64,000 nucleotides of DNA from Ilyomonas sp965199845 (GCA_965199845.1 CBDATZ010000017.1:1-64000); one strand, 5' to 3'; positions 28,385 through 36,804 are shown, counted from the stretch's first letter. Made by a program: numbers and translations. The notes: a model not told the origin generated them from the letters alone.

Positions 28385-28534
28385 TAAGTATCTGGACACA
28401 ATTAGCTATAATTAATTCGGTCGTCAGATTCCGCACAAAGCCCTCGCAAAAATGATTTATGACGAATATTGCTGAGGGCAATTGCGGAATGACGGCAATC
28501 TTAGTTCTTATATCAAATTGCGTCTGGATACTTA
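28385..28534. repeat. 150-bp imperfect palindromic element with 19-bp terminal inverted repeats
   Basis: The ends (28385-28403 and 28516-28534) are inverted repeats matching at 16 of 19 positions. Inside, CGTCAGATTCCGC-like sequence on the left pairs imperfectly with TGCGGAATGACG-like sequence on the right, so most of the element can fold into one long hairpin. It has no coding capacity. The layout fits a MITE or a dispersed palindromic repeat. Its right end overlaps the TAA of the SLAC1-family gene. Confidence 0.65.
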
Positions 28535-29548
28535 ACCAGCTACAGGTTTAATCAGCATCATATTTTCCTGACTTTTAGGAAGTAATAACTGGTGCGTCAC
28601 CAAACGATAAATGCTTTGAATGAGCAGGTAAAGAATTATTATTGTTGAAATGGCTAACAGTATAAGTGGAATAACCTTGAAAACAAGATGGCTTTTGTGC
28701 GAAGCAAACCGAAAAGATGCAATTGTGATGGCTACCAAGGGGAAACCGACTGACCACCAAGTAACGCGAAACGGACAGCATCTGGGGAGAAGAATAATTT
28801 TGCTGCCAAGAACAAGTAAAAGGAAAATGTCAAAATAAAAAAAGATGCTGGCGAGTATGTCCTGCACGCCTGTTAATGATTCGTACGCCGAAAATGCCAA
28901 TGCAAAAGGACCAATTAAAATCAGTAAAGTAGGTTGCAACGGTTCTGGTAAAGGAGGCTGAAATAATAAGCGGGAGATAATAATGGTTAGCAGGATGATG
29001 GTAAATATCAAACCTATGCTGAAGAAAACAAGGCATATCTCTTGAATCCCCGGAATGGGTAAGCGATACCCGACGATTGGAACATCAAGCGTACCTACTA
29101 CTGGTATTATCCAAGCAGGCATGGCACTTCCCGGGTCTTGCTGGTGATCAAGCCATTTGCGAAGCACAAACCATGTAAAAACGAACATCAGAACAGCACC
29201 GAAACACCAGATGGCAACTGCAAGATTGGAGTTATAAGGCAGAATTAACCCCGGGATTAGAAGCAGTGATATGATAAATGTTCCAAAGAAGCTGACGGAA
29301 ACAGGATTGTCAAATTCTGTTTTTGCCAGATCCGGATATTTCCTGTATTTTAAAAAATAGGCTATGGTCAATACCAGAAATAATATAATCGCCAGTCCTC
29401 CAAATATCTTGTTGATTATTGAGGGTGTATTAAAAAGCTTTTCCGACCATTCCCATGAAAAAGAAAGTCCCGTCATAGCCATTACCGCTCCAAACAGGCT
29501 AACCGGGAGAAACTCGAGAAATGAAGGTTGTAATTGATTGTTTTGCAT
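28532..29548 (-). CDS. SLAC1/TDT-family anion channel or dicarboxylate transporter
   Basis: A 338-residue polytopic membrane protein with about ten hydrophobic helices, as in the TehA/SLAC1/Mae1 (TDT) family. Characteristic segments are LFGAVMAMTGLSFSWEW in helix 1, VSVSFFGTFIISLLLIPGLI, PAWIIPVVGTLDVPIVG and CPFRVTWWSVGFPLVAIT. Family members move small anions (chloride, nitrate) or C4 dicarboxylates, or give tellurite tolerance, and the substrate here is unknown. The stop codon lies inside the right terminal repeat of the palindromic element. The gene sits in the block that separates GH130 from its relic tail. Confidence 0.8.
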   Translation of the reverse strand: MQNNQLQPSFLEFLPVSLFGAVMAMTGLSFSWEWSEKLFNTPSIINKIFGGLAIILFLVLTIAYFLKYRKYPDLAKTEFDNPVSVSFFGTFIISLLLIPGLILPYNSNLAVAIWCFGAVLMFVFTWFVLRKWLDHQQDPGSAMPAWIIPVVGTLDVPIVGYRLPIPGIQEICLVFFSIGLIFTIILLTIIISRLLFQPPLPEPLQPTLLILIGPFALAFSAYESLTGVQDILASIFFYFDIFLLLVLGSKIILLPRCCPFRVTWWSVGFPLVAITIASFRFASHKSHLVFKVIPLILLAISTIIILYLLIQSIYRLVTHQLLLPKSQENMMLIKPVAG

Positions 29549-29694
29549 AAATTATCATTGACGTTTTCTTGTATCCGAATCATATAACCGGTTATTCCAA
29601 TCCGGCAGTTTTATCTGGTTCAAAACTGTATGTAAGCTTCTATACATCCAATATGTTTTCAGCCAGGTTCCGGGTTGATTGATTCATTATGTAT

Positions 29695-29775
29695 CTTATG
29701 CCGGATTATGCTTCCGTTCCTCTTAAAGATTTATTAGATGAAATTATGAACAGCAATGAAGGCAACGCTTTATAG
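29695..29775 (+). pseudogene. Relic of a GH130 gene 3' end
   Basis: This stretch reads PDYASVPLKDLLDEIMNSNEGNAL and a TAG stop. The end of the intact GH130 gene reads SDYASSFASVPLKDLLDEVLKSN. At the DNA level 29704-29757 matches 27825-27890 with 8 mismatches in 54 aligned bases and a 12-base gap (TCTTTCGCTTCC in the intact gene). Nothing else of a GH130 gene precedes it. It is a duplicated tail or the leftover of a second copy. Confidence 0.8.
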
Positions 29776-29800
29776 TTAAAGGTTGATGCGTAAAGAAACA

Positions 29801-30820
29801 TCAAAGACTGTCTTGTCTTCGCACTATCTGTTGATACAATCTTATATAGTTTTTTGCCATTACCCGGCTGCTGAATTTATCTATCGCATGTTTGCGGCAT
29901 TCGCAGCGGCAAAGAGTATTTATATTATCAACAGCCGCCGCAGCTTGTTCAGTTGTATATACTAAACAACCTGTTTTACCATCAACAATAAGCTCTTTCA
30001 TAGCGCCGCGGTTAAACGCAATAACCGGCGTGCCGCACATCATAGCTTCTGCCACGCTTAAACCAAATGGTTCTTCAAAACTGATAGGATGTAACAGCGC
30101 AAGTGCATCTCCCAATAATTGATTGCGTTGCTGCGGATTGGCGTTACCCATATAAATAATGGAAAAATCATTCAGATACGGCGCTACCTTTTCGTCAAAA
30201 TAATTTTGGTCTTGTATAAGCCCGCAAAGAATTAATTTTTTGTTTGACTGAATAGCGATTTGTATAGCTTCGTAAGCACCTTTATGCGGATGTATTCTTC
30301 CAAAATATAACAGGTAATTGCCTTCGCCTTTTCCAAAACAAAACTGCTGCTCATCCAAACCATTATAAACCGTATCCAAATAAGTTAAGTCGGCATGGCG
30401 GTCGCTGTTGCTGATGGAAACATAATGAGAATGTGCATTGTATTTTTTAAAGACAGGAACAATTTGTTCTGAAGAAAACCCATGTATTGTAGTGATGACA
30501 GGCGTATGAATTAAACCCGAATAAGTAAGCGGCAAAAAATCGAAATGATTATGAATCACATCAAATTCGGCAGCCTGTTCCATCAGGTTAGAAATATGCA
30601 GGCATTCCGCCACTTTTGCATCGGCCGGGTATTCGCCCAATGGTTTTTCCCAGACAGATTCCAGCTTTGCTGCTGTAAGCGAATCTCCGGTTGCAAACAA
30701 GGTTACGTCAATCCCTTCTTTAACCAAACCTTCCGTTAATACAGAAGCGACTTGTTCCCAGGGTCCGTAATTCCTGGGCGGCGTGCGCCAGGTAAGAGGT
30801 GCTAAAACGGCTACTTTCAT
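29801..30820 (-). CDS. Glycosyltransferase family 4 protein
   Basis: A 339-residue GT-B glycosyltransferase. The N-terminal domain holds LAPLTWRTPPRNYGPWEQVA. The nucleotide-sugar domain carries YFGRIHPHKG and the EX7E motif in SFEEPFGLSVAEAMMCGTPV, typical retaining GT4. The second glutamate contacts the donor ribose. Its ATG overlaps the stop of the six-hairpin gene by four bases, so translation is likely coupled. It is the last gene of a three-gene operon facing GH130. The relatives closest in layout are WaaG/mannosyltransferase-like. Donor and acceptor are unknown. Confidence 0.9.
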   Translation of the reverse strand: MKVAVLAPLTWRTPPRNYGPWEQVASVLTEGLVKEGIDVTLFATGDSLTAAKLESVWEKPLGEYPADAKVAECLHISNLMEQAAEFDVIHNHFDFLPLTYSGLIHTPVITTIHGFSSEQIVPVFKKYNAHSHYVSISNSDRHADLTYLDTVYNGLDEQQFCFGKGEGNYLLYFGRIHPHKGAYEAIQIAIQSNKKLILCGLIQDQNYFDEKVAPYLNDFSIIYMGNANPQQRNQLLGDALALLHPISFEEPFGLSVAEAMMCGTPVIAFNRGAMKELIVDGKTGCLVYTTEQAAAAVDNINTLCRCECRKHAIDKFSSRVMAKNYIRLYQQIVRRQDSL

Positions 30821-31917
30821 AGTTGTGATTCAGATGCCACAATCATGTGTGATATCCAATAAGCTAATGTGCTTTCGGCACCCTGGTTTAAGTTGATTTC
30901 CTTTTCGTGCAATCCATCGGCGCAGCCACCTGTTGAAGGATCGTATAATGATATGCCAAGATCGTTATTTCCCAGGAACCATTGATAGCTTATATTCATT
31001 CGTGACAAATAAATTTCTTCCCGCGTAATCCGGTAAGCCTGCTGATAAAAAAGAACCATTGCCATGGCATCAATTCCCTGCTGATCAAACTTTGCACATT
31101 CAGCTTTTCCTTTCTCGCACCAACCCTGATTTCCAACCGGACTTAACCTGCCATTATGCAATACTTTCGATTCTAAAAACTCCATGGATTCAAATGCAAC
31201 GGTTAAATACGATTCATCACTTGTAATCTCGTAAGCGTTTAATAAAGCCAACGGCAATATCGCGTTATCATAGGTAAGAATGGGTTCAAACCAATGCCAG
31301 TCATCTGTTTTATTGGCTTCATAAAGAGCAATCATTTTGTCTGATAACTTTACTACCAGGTCGCGCTTCATATCATCCGGATAATTGTATTTTACAAACT
31401 GGCAAACACCAATAACAGAATTGGCAATACCACGTATAGAAACCAATTTATCAATATGGCAATAAGCTTTATTAAAGATGCCTGCTGCTGTTTTGCTGAG
31501 CAGGTTAGAGCCGCCTTCGTTAATTAAAAAACCAAGCGCCATAAGGGTTCTGCCAAACGAATCTTCTGAACCGCGTTCTTCCGTAGCTACTTTTGTATAG
31601 CTCATGAAGTTTTTAAACTCGCCATTCTCTGTTTGCATGTAATGAATAAAGCTCAAATAAACCGGCAGCGGCGGCGGTTGCGTTTCGCGGTCATTATTTT
31701 TATAAGCCAGCACAGACAATAATAAGGCGCGCGAATTATCGTCTATACAATATCCTTCTTTACGGTTTGGTATATTGAATATGGCATGTTGTATAATGCC
31801 GGTATCATCGGTTAAATTCCTGATGTGCGAGAAATTGATGTCGGGTAAATTTTTAAACTCCAATGCTTTTTTTGCAGACGGACGTTTTGCTTTTGCTGTT
31901 TCCATAATTGTTTTCAT
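30817..31917 (-). CDS. Six-hairpin glycosidase-like protein of a GH130/GT4 cluster
   Basis: A 366-residue cytosolic protein made of alpha-helical hairpins, as in (alpha/alpha)6 barrels. Motifs such as GYCIDDNSRALL, DSFGRTLMALGFL, DWHWFEPILTYDNAILPLALL and NQGWCEKGKAECAKFDQQ are typical of the six-hairpin proteins found between two GT4 genes and near GH130 genes in Bacteroidota. Homologues are often labelled glycosyltransferase by association. Enzymatic activity has not been assigned as far as I know. It is embedded in the operon by a 3-base gap upstream and a 4-base overlap downstream. Confidence 0.75.
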   Translation of the reverse strand: MKTIMETAKAKRPSAKKALEFKNLPDINFSHIRNLTDDTGIIQHAIFNIPNRKEGYCIDDNSRALLLSVLAYKNNDRETQPPPLPVYLSFIHYMQTENGEFKNFMSYTKVATEERGSEDSFGRTLMALGFLINEGGSNLLSKTAAGIFNKAYCHIDKLVSIRGIANSVIGVCQFVKYNYPDDMKRDLVVKLSDKMIALYEANKTDDWHWFEPILTYDNAILPLALLNAYEITSDESYLTVAFESMEFLESKVLHNGRLSPVGNQGWCEKGKAECAKFDQQGIDAMAMVLFYQQAYRITREEIYLSRMNISYQWFLGNNDLGISLYDPSTGGCADGLHEKEINLNQGAESTLAYWISHMIVASESQL

Positions 31918-31920
31918 TTA

Positions 31921-33123
31921 TTAATTGATGTACACAGCCGGTGACTCTGTTGTAAGTTTCGTTGTTCCTATTATTTTGCTAAATAAACCGGCATGACTTT
32001 GTCCTACTTTTCGCCAGGTTGTGTTCCTGGTTTTGGCAAGCGCGTTTGTTCTCATTTCCATTTTTAATTGCGGGTTTTGCAATATCCGGATGGCATGTTC
32101 TGCCAGCTCGTTTTCTTTTGTTGTTGTAAGAATAACGCCCGTCTTTTCATCGAGCATTTCTTTAGCCAATACAAATGAATTGGAAATGATAGGACAACCC
32201 GCGCTCATAGCATACAGGAAAGTACCACTTACTGCCTGCTCGGGATCTTTTGATGTAAACAGGTATATATCTGTTAATGCTAAATACTCCATTAATTTTT
32301 TTGTAGGCACATACTCATTTATCAACCGAACATTTTGCTGCAAGCCATTATCTTCTATCAATTGTTGTAAATAATCGCGGTATTTTTCGCCTTCCTGTTC
32401 TAATAAATTCGGATGTGTTTGTCCAACCACAACATACATGGCATCCGGAAAAGCGGCACTGATTTCTTTCATTGCCAAAATGCCTTTTTCAATGCCTTTA
32501 TTCGGGCTTAACAAGCCAAATGTTGTAAGTACCTGTTTGCCTTCAAGATTGTATTTTACTTTCAGTTCGTTTGTGCCTGTTATGCTGCTGGCGTGTGTTC
32601 CGTGCGGAATGATAATGATCTTGTCTGCATGTATTCCATAATCTTCTTTTATAATTCTTGCAGAATTTTTCGTCATTACAATGATCTTATCTGTAAGCCG
32701 TGAAATTGACTTAACGATGGTTAGCATTTTTGCTGACGGATGCGGAAGTACCGTATGAAAACGAATAACAAAAGGCTTTTCAAGCACAGCTAAAAATCCG
32801 AGTAAATATTCGCCAAGTTCGCCGCCATATAAGCCGAATTCGTGTTCAATACAAACGAGCTTAACATCAGGCATTTTATTAATTTTTTCTGCGGCTGCTA
32901 CAAATACATCCGGCTGCTGACTATCTATTATCAGGCTCACCGGATATTTATACGAGCTAATATTTTTCTTCTTATCCAGCGCACAAACTTCAATATCAAC
33001 TTCACCTTTTGTTTCCGGTTTAATAGCGTTTATAAGATCTTGTGTAAAGCTGGCGATTCCACATTTCTTAGGTGGAAACGTGCTTATAAAAAGAATCTTA
33101 GATGTCGTGACGGATGCATTCAT
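31921..33123 (-). CDS. Glycosyltransferase family 4 protein, first gene of the operon
   Basis: A 400-residue GT-B enzyme. It starts with FISTFPPKKCGIASFTQDL, which carries the glycine-rich acceptor loop of the GT4 family, and continues with CIEHEFGLYGGELGEYL, FHTVLPHPS and LTTFGLLSPNKGIEKG in the donor domain. The usual EX7E site is altered (DPEQAVSGTFLYAMSAGCPII), so donor binding may differ. It begins the GT4, six-hairpin, GT4 row. With GH130 across the convergent gap, the set may build and recycle a mannose-containing glycan, which is inference. Confidence 0.87.
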   Translation of the reverse strand: MNASVTTSKILFISTFPPKKCGIASFTQDLINAIKPETKGEVDIEVCALDKKKNISSYKYPVSLIIDSQQPDVFVAAAEKINKMPDVKLVCIEHEFGLYGGELGEYLLGFLAVLEKPFVIRFHTVLPHPSAKMLTIVKSISRLTDKIIVMTKNSARIIKEDYGIHADKIIIIPHGTHASSITGTNELKVKYNLEGKQVLTTFGLLSPNKGIEKGILAMKEISAAFPDAMYVVVGQTHPNLLEQEGEKYRDYLQQLIEDNGLQQNVRLINEYVPTKKLMEYLALTDIYLFTSKDPEQAVSGTFLYAMSAGCPIISNSFVLAKEMLDEKTGVILTTTKENELAEHAIRILQNPQLKMEMRTNALAKTRNTTWRKVGQSHAGLFSKIIGTTKLTTESPAVYIN

Positions 33124-33476
33124 AGTTTACATTTTAGGTACATAAATAGAGAACAGGCAATTGCCTTTACTTGCTGTAAGTATTGGTTTAAAATATAGCA
33201 ACCTGTTTGTTAGAAAGAAAGATAAAGGCAGAAATGAAACTTACAATTGAAAAGCTGCGGTAGAATCAAAATGCGATTATAAAAGTGCCCGATTGCATTT
33301 AAAGGTAGGCTAATTTAAAATAATAATTGAAAGAAGTTTGAATGAGGCTCCCGCTAATCTTACTTATAATACAAAAAAATAAAGAAATAAAAGGTTTGCA
33401 AGTGTCGGCACTACAAGGCAGGTAAAAGATTAAAAACTGCAGCGTTTGCTGTAATAGAAATCAATCACATTTGTAA
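33124..33476. other. Upstream region of the GT4 operon
   Basis: About 350 bases of AT-rich sequence with no coding frame. The operon promoter must be here, but no convincing TAnnTTTG and TTG pair on the minus strand was found. Confidence 0.4.
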
Positions 33477-33656
33477 TTATGAACTTTCATTCTTGTTCTG
33501 ATCGTTTCGTATAAATGGCTCTTGCTGGTTTGTTTCCAGCAGCATCTTAATAGCTTCGTATAATTCTTTGGAAATGAGATATCCGTATTGAGGATAGAAG
33601 CAATATCTTACGTCTTTCCATTGCGTCAGCAAGTCTTTTGTATTTAATTCCATCAT
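33477..33656 (-). CDS. Small hypothetical protein, 59 residues
   Basis: A short frame starting with two adjacent ATGs (33656 and 33653) encodes a mixed-charge peptide with TQWKDVRYCFYPQYGYLISK and a helix-like ELYEAIKMLLETNQQEPFI. The composition is unlike random AT-rich translation. No family is recognised. It lies alone between the GT4 operon and the RRM gene, with no obvious partner. It may be a genuine small gene, and conservation in relatives would decide. Confidence 0.45.
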   Translation of the reverse strand: MMELNTKDLLTQWKDVRYCFYPQYGYLISKELYEAIKMLLETNQQEPFIRNDQNKNESS

Positions 33657-34100
33657 AATTTATTGCGGGGTTATGAACATATCATTATACAGTTCTTCCA
33701 TTGAATAAATGTGAGTAAAAACTGCAGGCGCGCTAAAGAATAAAGTTACCTGTTTTTTAATGAATGATTTGTATTACAATACAAACTCTGCGAAATCATT
33801 ATTATCAACAAACAGATTATAACTCTTTGCCGGCGTGGTTTTGTTTATATTGTTTTACGTTATACTTTATATACTTCTGTAAAGGCAAATCGTTGTTTCA
33901 AAGTATCAAATCAGTACAGTAATCATCCGGCTTATAAAGAATATATAGCGGTCAAAAAAAATAAGATTAGCTTGCAGGTAATCATTTGAGTTCCGCACAT
34001 CGTAATCAAGCATTCTGCTACGGACTTTGGTCCATTAATAGTTACTTTCTTTACCTCGTTCCCTCCTCAAATTTCATTCACTTCTTTAATATTTTATACA
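33657..34100. other. Intergenic region upstream of the RRM gene
   Basis: About 440 bases with no coding frame recognised and no strong hairpin. It must hold the promoter and any thermo- or cold-responsive leader for the RNA-binding protein gene; I see no clear element. Confidence 0.4.
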
Positions 34101-34370
34101 ATGACGATCTATGTATCGAACTTAAGCTTTCATGTGCAAAGCAACGACCTTATTGACTTGTTTGCAACCTATGGTGAAGTAGATTCTGTAAAGCTGATTA
34201 CAGACCGCGAAACAAATAAAAGCAGGGGCTTTGGATTTGTAGAAATGAAAGACGATGCTGCCGGTATGGAAGCCATTGCAAAACTAAACGGACAGCTGAT
34301 GGAAGGCAGATCACTGGTTGTAAATGTTGCCCATCCGAAAAAGAATTTTGAGCCTGTTATACATGGGTAA
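34101..34370 (+). CDS. RRM-type RNA-binding protein
   Basis: An 89-residue single RNA-recognition-motif protein. RNP2 is IYVSNLSF at the N-terminus and RNP1 is KSRGFGFVEM in the middle, with aromatic residues placed for stacking on RNA bases. The family (Rbp/cold-shock-associated glycine-rich type in bacteria) binds single-stranded RNA and may affect mRNA stability. The C-terminal tail is short and basic (HPKKNFEP). The next gene starts 53 bases downstream in the same direction, so the two may be co-transcribed. Confidence 0.93.
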   Translation: MTIYVSNLSFHVQSNDLIDLFATYGEVDSVKLITDRETNKSRGFGFVEMKDDAAGMEAIAKLNGQLMEGRSLVVNVAHPKKNFEPVIHG

Positions 34371-34423
34371 TAATAACCAAATAACCTGTTGTTGATTTAC
34401 CTTTTTGTTTTAAAATAATTACA

Positions 34424-34711
34424 ATGATGTTTTTAAAAGAGAATTTATTAGAAGATGCTTATAGCTGGACCAGCAGTGCAGGAAAACCCGATCAATTTCC
34501 CACACGTATGCGGTTTGACCGTTTTAACGGAGATTGTGTAGTGCGCATGATTAATCTTTTCAATATCCTGGTAATGAATGTAAGCATTCTGGAAGGTCAG
34601 ACAATAGAAAAATTACTTCAAAATGAATTGCCTTTACAAGCCAATAGTGAGATAACGGTATTCAATTGGTTAAAGACAAGATACGCACAGAAACAGGAAA
34701 AATTAATATAG
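34424..34711 (+). CDS. Hypothetical protein, 95 residues
   Basis: A cytosolic protein of 95 residues starting with MMFLKENLLEDAYSWTSSAG and ending ITVFNWLKTRYAQKQEKLI. No family is recognised. The composition is normal for a coding region. It follows the RRM gene by 53 bases and ends just before a strong bidirectional hairpin. A role in post-transcriptional control is only a guess from its neighbour. Confidence 0.65.
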   Translation: MMFLKENLLEDAYSWTSSAGKPDQFPTRMRFDRFNGDCVVRMINLFNILVMNVSILEGQTIEKLLQNELPLQANSEITVFNWLKTRYAQKQEKLI

Positions 34712-34717
34712 ATAATT

Positions 34718-34775
34718 GATTTGCTAAATCATTTTATCTATCATTAAATAAGCGAAGAAAATGATTTAGCAAATC
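34718..34775. terminator. Bidirectional hairpin between convergent genes
   Basis: A perfect 18-bp inverted repeat (34718-34735 with 34758-34775, 22-nt loop) ends with AAAA/TTTT at the inner edges. It separates the plus-strand 95-residue gene from the minus-strand coiled-coil gene and probably terminates both. Confidence 0.7.
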
Positions 34776-34796
34776 GATCACAAAAGATAAACCGGA

Positions 34797-35270
34797 TTAA
34801 GATTCTTTTGGAGGCGCTGCCTGTATAGAAGAACGCATCTCGTCCAATTCCTGAATACGCTTTTGCTTTTTATCAAGTTCCTTGGTAAGCTTTTCAATCT
34901 TCTTGTTCTGATCTTCTACATCATCACTGGCATTTTTAGAATCTTTCGTTTCACTCAAGGCATGTTTTGCTCTTTTTTTAGCTCTTTTAGCTTCCTTTAC
35001 ACTTCCATTAGTGGCTTTGGAAGCTTGCTCGTCACTTGCCTTTAAGGCACTGTTAGCATCATCAGAAGCATTGCTTGCTTTCGACTGCAAATCTGTCAAT
35101 TTACTTTTAGCGTCTGAAAGTTTTGCTGTCAGATCGGTAATATCCTGCGATACTTGCTGATACTCAGTGCTTAGCCGGGCTGTATCGTCCACGGTTTTAT
35201 ATTTCTGCGAAAATCCGGCAAGACTAAAAAAAAGAAAAATAATAATTGCTGATAAGCTTTTGATACTCAT
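34797..35270 (-). CDS. Secreted coiled-coil protein, unknown function
   Basis: A 157-residue protein with a signal peptide (MSIKSLSAIIIFLFFSLAGFSQ). The rest is almost entirely helical with heptad-like spacing of L/A and many K, D, E and S residues (TDLTAKLSDAKSKLTDLQSK, then KKIEKLTKELDKKQKRIQEL). No catalytic motif is present. The alanine/lysine-rich middle resembles Lpp- or desiccation-protein-like low-complexity helices. A periplasmic structural or envelope stress role is possible but unproven. Confidence 0.75.
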   Translation of the reverse strand: MSIKSLSAIIIFLFFSLAGFSQKYKTVDDTARLSTEYQQVSQDITDLTAKLSDAKSKLTDLQSKASNASDDANSALKASDEQASKATNGSVKEAKRAKKRAKHALSETKDSKNASDDVEDQNKKIEKLTKELDKKQKRIQELDEMRSSIQAAPPKES

Positions 35271-35598
35271 AGGTTGTATTTATTACATTCAAATGAATGT
35301 TGCTATTGTTAAACGAAAAGCATACCATGAAAGAGAGCAGTTGCTAAACTTTATCTTTAATAATGAAAATTGAGTCTAAACTAAATTTTGCCAGCCAACC
35401 GAATGCTTGCTAAAAGTTTTGCTATTTCTGTAGGCGATTAACCAGTCTGTAAAGAATTTAAACCGGTATTTCCTTATTAATATAAAACCGGCTGTTGTAA
35501 ATTATGTAAACAAAATCCAGTTTTGATATTCATTTTTCCATTTCTGGAAATACCATTTATTCCTTCATTTTTTTGTAGGCTGATTTTTAATGTGTTAT
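35271..35598. other. Intergenic region upstream of candidate RNA
   Basis: About 330 bases, AT-rich and without recognised genes. It contains the promoter of the coiled-coil gene on the minus strand and probably that of the RNA candidate on the plus strand, but no canonical box was found. Confidence 0.35.
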
Positions 35599-35674
35599 CC
35601 TCTGGCACCCGGATTGTGACTAAGCGCCAGATATTGGATTCCGGGGCCTGGTATGTCTATACCGCCCCTTTTTT
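35599..35674 (+). ncRNA. Candidate structured RNA with pseudoknot potential and intrinsic terminator
   Basis: A 6-bp stem pairs TCTGGC (35601-35606) with GCCAGA (35626-35631). Its loop contains CCCGGA (35608-35613), which is complementary to TCCGGG (35640-35645) just downstream, giving an H-type pseudoknot or a switch with the terminator. The terminator pairs GGGGC (35643-35647) with GCCCC (35664-35668) and GGTAT with ATACC around a GTCT loop, then six T residues. The two structures share GGG at 35643-35645, so they exclude each other. There is no long coding frame, and GC content is above the surroundings. No Rfam family is recognised. It could be a small RNA, or a leader or attenuator. Confidence 0.5.
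35643..35674 (+). terminator. Strong intrinsic terminator
   Basis: The GC-rich stem (GGGGC with GCCCC, plus GGTAT with ATACC around a GTCT loop and a two-base bulge) is followed by TTTTTT at 35669-35674. No protein gene ends just before it, so it ends a non-coding transcript. Confidence 0.75.
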
Positions 35675-35931
35675 ATTTTAATCTTTTTAATCAGTTTAAC
35701 TTTTATAAAATTGTATCATTGCACTTTGGCAGCGCCGTTTGCCAGTAAGAGCTTTGGAGACAAGTGTGAGAGAATTTATATGCTCGTTTCGGAATCCAAT
35801 ACCTAGTTCAAACCTTGTCTCCATTAATTTTCTTCTCTTTACAAAAGCTTCGTTTTGTTTATACAGGAACTCTCAAATTTCAATTTGCCCTTTTATTAAG
35901 ATTGAAAAATTTTACTTTTAAATCATTGTAT

Positions 35932-36183
35932 ATGATGTACCTGATTTTTGTTTACGGTTATTATTATGAGTTAGCTCTGGGCGTTCATAAAGAATATGAT
36001 ATTTTCAAAGCTGAAATGAAGGATCTGGGTTTTGCATCCACCGTATTATCAATTAAAAACTCCGATGTAGAATCTTTTCATAAACAAGGAAATAAATCTG
36101 ATGATATAACCGTGCTTGTTAAACAGGGAACCAAGGTTTGGGTAAAAGCCCACGATAAAGATAATAAAGCAAATACAACCTAA
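35932..36183 (+). CDS. Small hypothetical protein, 83 residues, uncertain
   Basis: A frame open from 35815 has a plausible start at the ATG at 35932. The C-terminal two thirds (HKEYDIFKAEMKDLGFASTV, then DDITVLVKQGTKVWVKAHDK) has charged, protein-like composition, while the region upstream of 35932 is hydrophobic and looks untranslated. No family is recognised. It is the first frame after the terminator at 35643-35674. Confidence 0.35.
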   Translation: MMYLIFVYGYYYELALGVHKEYDIFKAEMKDLGFASTVLSIKNSDVESFHKQGNKSDDITVLVKQGTKVWVKAHDKDNKANTT

Positions 36184-36409
36184 GTTATGCAAGAAGTAAT
36201 TATCACTCAGGATTCTGGTATCATCTGCTGAAAAATTTGCGAAATCCGATCATTCTCAGTTCTGCACTTATTTTCCAATACTGAAACAAAGCCCTTTTGT
36301 GCTGGTTCTGTAATGTGTTCAAAATCAATACAAACTTTCCGGCATTGAGCTTGAACGCAGTCAGGTAAATCTTTTAAAATCAATATCCAACAAAACCAAA
36401 ACTTAATTT

Positions 36410-36592
36410 ATGAAATCAGTGTTTTATTACCTGTCGAAATGCGTATTGTTTACTAAAATTGTTATGCGTGTCATTTTTCAGAGCTATGTTGATTCAACCC
36501 TTTTTCTTTTGAAAAAATTTAAGGCTCCTGAAGTAAAGACCTTTTTTCAATATGAAGATTTACCTGTCCTGAAAGATGGCCAGATTTGGTAA
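36410..36592 (+). CDS. Small hypothetical protein, 60 residues, uncertain
   Basis: A 60-residue frame starting at an ATG with an amphipathic N-terminus (MKSVFYYLSKCVLFTKIVMR) and an acidic C-terminus (FFQYEDLPVLKDGQIW). No family is known. Coding character is weak, and it may be spurious. The next gene, a sugar transporter, starts 212 bases downstream. Confidence 0.25.
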   Translation: MKSVFYYLSKCVLFTKIVMRVIFQSYVDSTLFLLKKFKAPEVKTFFQYEDLPVLKDGQIW

Positions 36593-36804
36593 GGTTACAT
36601 AACCTTAATCTGTTTGTTTTTCTCTTCTCAACCTTTCCTGCAACTTCACTCAAACGAATCCTACTTTTTGCCCAAGAGGTTTATATTGTTTGTTATACTT
36701 TACCAGAAAATTTGTATTGATCTTTTTAAAGAATTTCTGCAAATCATTTCGTCATAGATTTACAATGTTATCTCAGGTAAAAAATCAGGTAACAGCTAAG
36801 CCGT

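Noticed and set aside
35815..35931. Longer N-terminus for the 83-residue frame
   Set aside because: The added 39 residues look like untranslated sequence after a terminator; the ATG at 35932 is a better start.
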